64,000 bases of DNA from Phycicoccus sp. HDW14. Lineage in GTDB: Bacteria > Actinomycetota > Actinomycetes > Actinomycetales > Dermatophilaceae. The notes under the pieces were generated by a model. The model was not told the origin of the DNA, did no database searches, and worked only from the letters and a program-made list of their open reading frames with translations. The position numbers were made by a program, and so were the translations under genes. The stretch lies in contig NZ_CP049935.1 of assembly GCF_011383005.1 (NCBI RefSeq), forward strand, positions 3,782,001 to 3,846,000, in the 5' to 3' direction. This document shows positions 62,752 through 64,000 of the stretch, piece after piece. The number at the start of each line of letters is the position of its first letter. Within the stretch, counting starts at the first letter, position 1.

Positions 62752-63744
62752 GTGAGCACCGAGGCCACCGTCATCGCCCCCACCGAGGAGCGACACCCCG
62801 GCACCGTGGGCATCGACGCCCTCGGCACCCTCGACGTGCTCCGGCTGCTCAACGCCGAGGACGCGCTCGTCGCCCCGGCCGTGGCCGAGGTCCTCCCCGC
62901 GCTGGCCGCCCTCGTCGAGTCCGCCGTCGCGGCCATCCGGGCCGGCGGCACCGTGCACTACGTCGGCGCGGGCACCTCGGGACGGCTGGCCGTCCTCGAC
63001 GCCGCCGAGCTGCTCCCCACCTTCAACGCCCCGCCCGGGCTCGTCGTCGCCCACCACGCCGGGGGCGCCGAGGCGCTGCTGCGGGCGGTCGAGAACGTCG
63101 AGGACGACGCCGACCGGGGGAGGGTCGACCTCGACGTCGTGGGCGGGGGCGACGTCGTGGTCGGCCTCACCGCGTCCGGTCGCACGCCCTACGTCGCCGG
63201 CGCCCTGGCCCTGGCCCGTGAGCGCGGGGCCGTCACGGCCCTCGTCACGGCCAACCCGCACCCCGAGCTCGCCGCCCTCGCCGACCACCTGCTCGCCGTC
63301 GACACCGGCCCCGAGGTGATCACCGGCTCGACGCGGCTCAAGGCCGGCACGGCGCAGAAGCTCGTGCTCAACGCCTTCTCGACCGCGGTGATGATCCGCC
63401 TCGGTCGCACCTGGTCCAACCTCATGGTCGACGTCGTCGCGACGAACGCGAAGCTGCGCGGGCGCATCGTGCGCATCCTGCGCGAGGCGACCGGTGCCGA
63501 CGAGGCCGAGGCGCGGGCCGCCCTCGAGGCCGCCGGCGGCGAGCTCAAGCCCGCGCTCGTCACCCTGCTGGCCGGTGTCGACGCCCCCACCGCCCGGGCC
63601 GCCCTCGACGCCCACGGCGGCTCCGTGGCCCGCGCGCTCACCGCCGTCAGCGGCCTGCCCGCCGCGCCCCCCGGCCGCACCGACCCCGACGACAGCAGCA
63701 CCCCCAGGCCCCTGGCCCACGTCCCGACAGGAGATCACGCATGA
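62752..63744 (+). CDS. murQ: N-acetylmuramic acid 6-phosphate etherase
   Basis: 330 residues. VIAPTEERHPGTVGIDAL (the T-E-x-R start of MurQ), IRAGGTVHYVGAGTSGRLAVLDAAELLPTFN, GLTASGRTPYVAGAL, ALVTANPHPEL, EVITGSTRLKAGTAQKLVLNAFSTAVMIRLGRTWSNLMVDV and the UBA-like tail. It splits the lactyl ether of MurNAc-6-P to GlcNAc-6-P and lactate. TAACAT (62739-62744) ends 7 bases before the GTG. The downstream ABC gene starts on the overlapping ATGA. Confidence 0.96.
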   Translation: MSTEATVIAPTEERHPGTVGIDALGTLDVLRLLNAEDALVAPAVAEVLPALAALVESAVAAIRAGGTVHYVGAGTSGRLAVLDAAELLPTFNAPPGLVVAHHAGGAEALLRAVENVEDDADRGRVDLDVVGGGDVVVGLTASGRTPYVAGALALARERGAVTALVTANPHPELAALADHLLAVDTGPEVITGSTRLKAGTAQKLVLNAFSTAVMIRLGRTWSNLMVDVVATNAKLRGRIVRILREATGADEAEARAALEAAGGELKPALVTLLAGVDAPTARAALDAHGGSVARALTAVSGLPAAPPGRTDPDDSSTPRPLAHVPTGDHA

Positions 63745-64000
63745 CCACCCGAAGCTCCCGGAGCCGGATCGCCCTCGCGCTCGGCGCCGGCGCCCTCGCC
63801 CTCGCCGCGTGCGCGCCCTCGTCGTCCTCGGGCGGTGACGGCGGCGGTGACGGCACGACCCTCACCGTGTGGTCGTGGCGCGTCGAGGACAAGGCCGCGT
63901 ACGAGAAGATCTTCGACGTCTACGAGAAGGCCCACCCGGGCGTCACCGTCGACTTCAAGCCGTTCAAGGCCACCGAGTACAACAAGATCCTCGCCACCGG
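63741..64000 (+). CDS. ABC transporter extracellular solute-binding protein, truncated by window end
   Basis: 86 codons are visible: MTTRSSRSRIALALGAGALALAACAPSSSSGGDGG (signal with lipobox ALAAC), then LTVWSWRVEDKAAYEKIFDVYEKAHPGVTVDFKPFKATEYNKIL, the start of a family-1 sugar-binding protein. It overlaps the murQ stop by four bases (ATGA), so it is translationally coupled. ACAGGAGA is upstream. The permease and ATPase genes should follow outside the window. The position suggests a MurNAc or GlcNAc-MurNAc importer. Confidence 0.9.
   Translation, partial: MTTRSSRSRIALALGAGALALAACAPSSSSGGDGGGDGTTLTVWSWRVEDKAAYEKIFDVYEKAHPGVTVDFKPFKATEYNKILAT

Overview
This window is a stretch of chromosome from a very high-GC actinobacterium. 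Codon third positions are almost all G or C. Many genes start with GTG, and there are F420-type (LLM) oxidoreductases, an ECF42 sigma factor with DGPF (YCII) proteins, a SigK/RskA/fasciclin locus and a roadblock/GTPase 'conservon'-like set. The gene order fba - DUF3151 - purA - purD - purC - purL - purF and the general gene content suggest the order Micrococcales, perhaps near Intrasporangiaceae/Dermatophilaceae. That placement is an inference from gene content, not a database match.

Layout. 1-4.8 kb: end of an amino-acid-type ABC transporter ATPase, a SpoU/TrmH methyltransferase, a luciferase-like monooxygenase, and an ECF42 operon of three YCII/DGPF proteins plus their sigma factor. 5-10 kb: acyltransferase, fructose-bisphosphate aldolase, two roadblock proteins with a small GTPase, and a DUF3151 protein. 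10-24 kb: purA, a HelD-like helicase, purD, a SoxR regulator with a divergent efflux pump and a textbook SoxR box, a MarR-MFS pair, purC, and two TetR units. 24.7-39.4 kb: a single-chain PurL of 1301 residues, a DivIVA-domain protein, two AlkZ-like winged-helix proteins, a SigK/anti-SigK/fasciclin/molybdopterin-oxidase stress locus with matching promoters, and purF. 39.4-48 kb: a probable nuclease gene bracketed by inverted copies of a 49-bp hairpin, then an amino-acid permease, upp, tadA, tRNA-Ser(CGA) and small membrane proteins. 48-56.8 kb: HerA-like ATPase, an IS481-type insertion sequence sitting inside a long palindrome, a barnase/barstar pair, an AEC transporter, a propionyl-CoA synthetase and an AraC regulator. 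56.9-64 kb: a peptidoglycan-salvage cluster (nagZ, namZ, an AmiE-like serine hydrolase, murR, murQ and the start of an ABC sugar-binding protein).

Themes. (1) De novo purine synthesis is dispersed here as purA, purD, purC, purL and purF. (2) At least seventeen genes are broken by small indels, nearly all single-base losses inside G or C runs of 3-6 bases. They include the essential purF, with three. These look like uncorrected sequencing errors rather than real pseudogenes, so I annotate the genes across the breaks and give the run position. (3) Many genes have a TAnnnT hexamer ending 6-8 bases before the start codon, as expected for leaderless transcripts. (4) Several promoters can be read directly and match the regulator next door (SoxR, SigK, ECF42, TetR, MarR).

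The two things most worth following up are the hairpin family around the nuclease-like gene at 39.6-40.5 kb, and the muropeptide-salvage cluster whose transporter appears to be an ABC system instead of the known MurP PTS.
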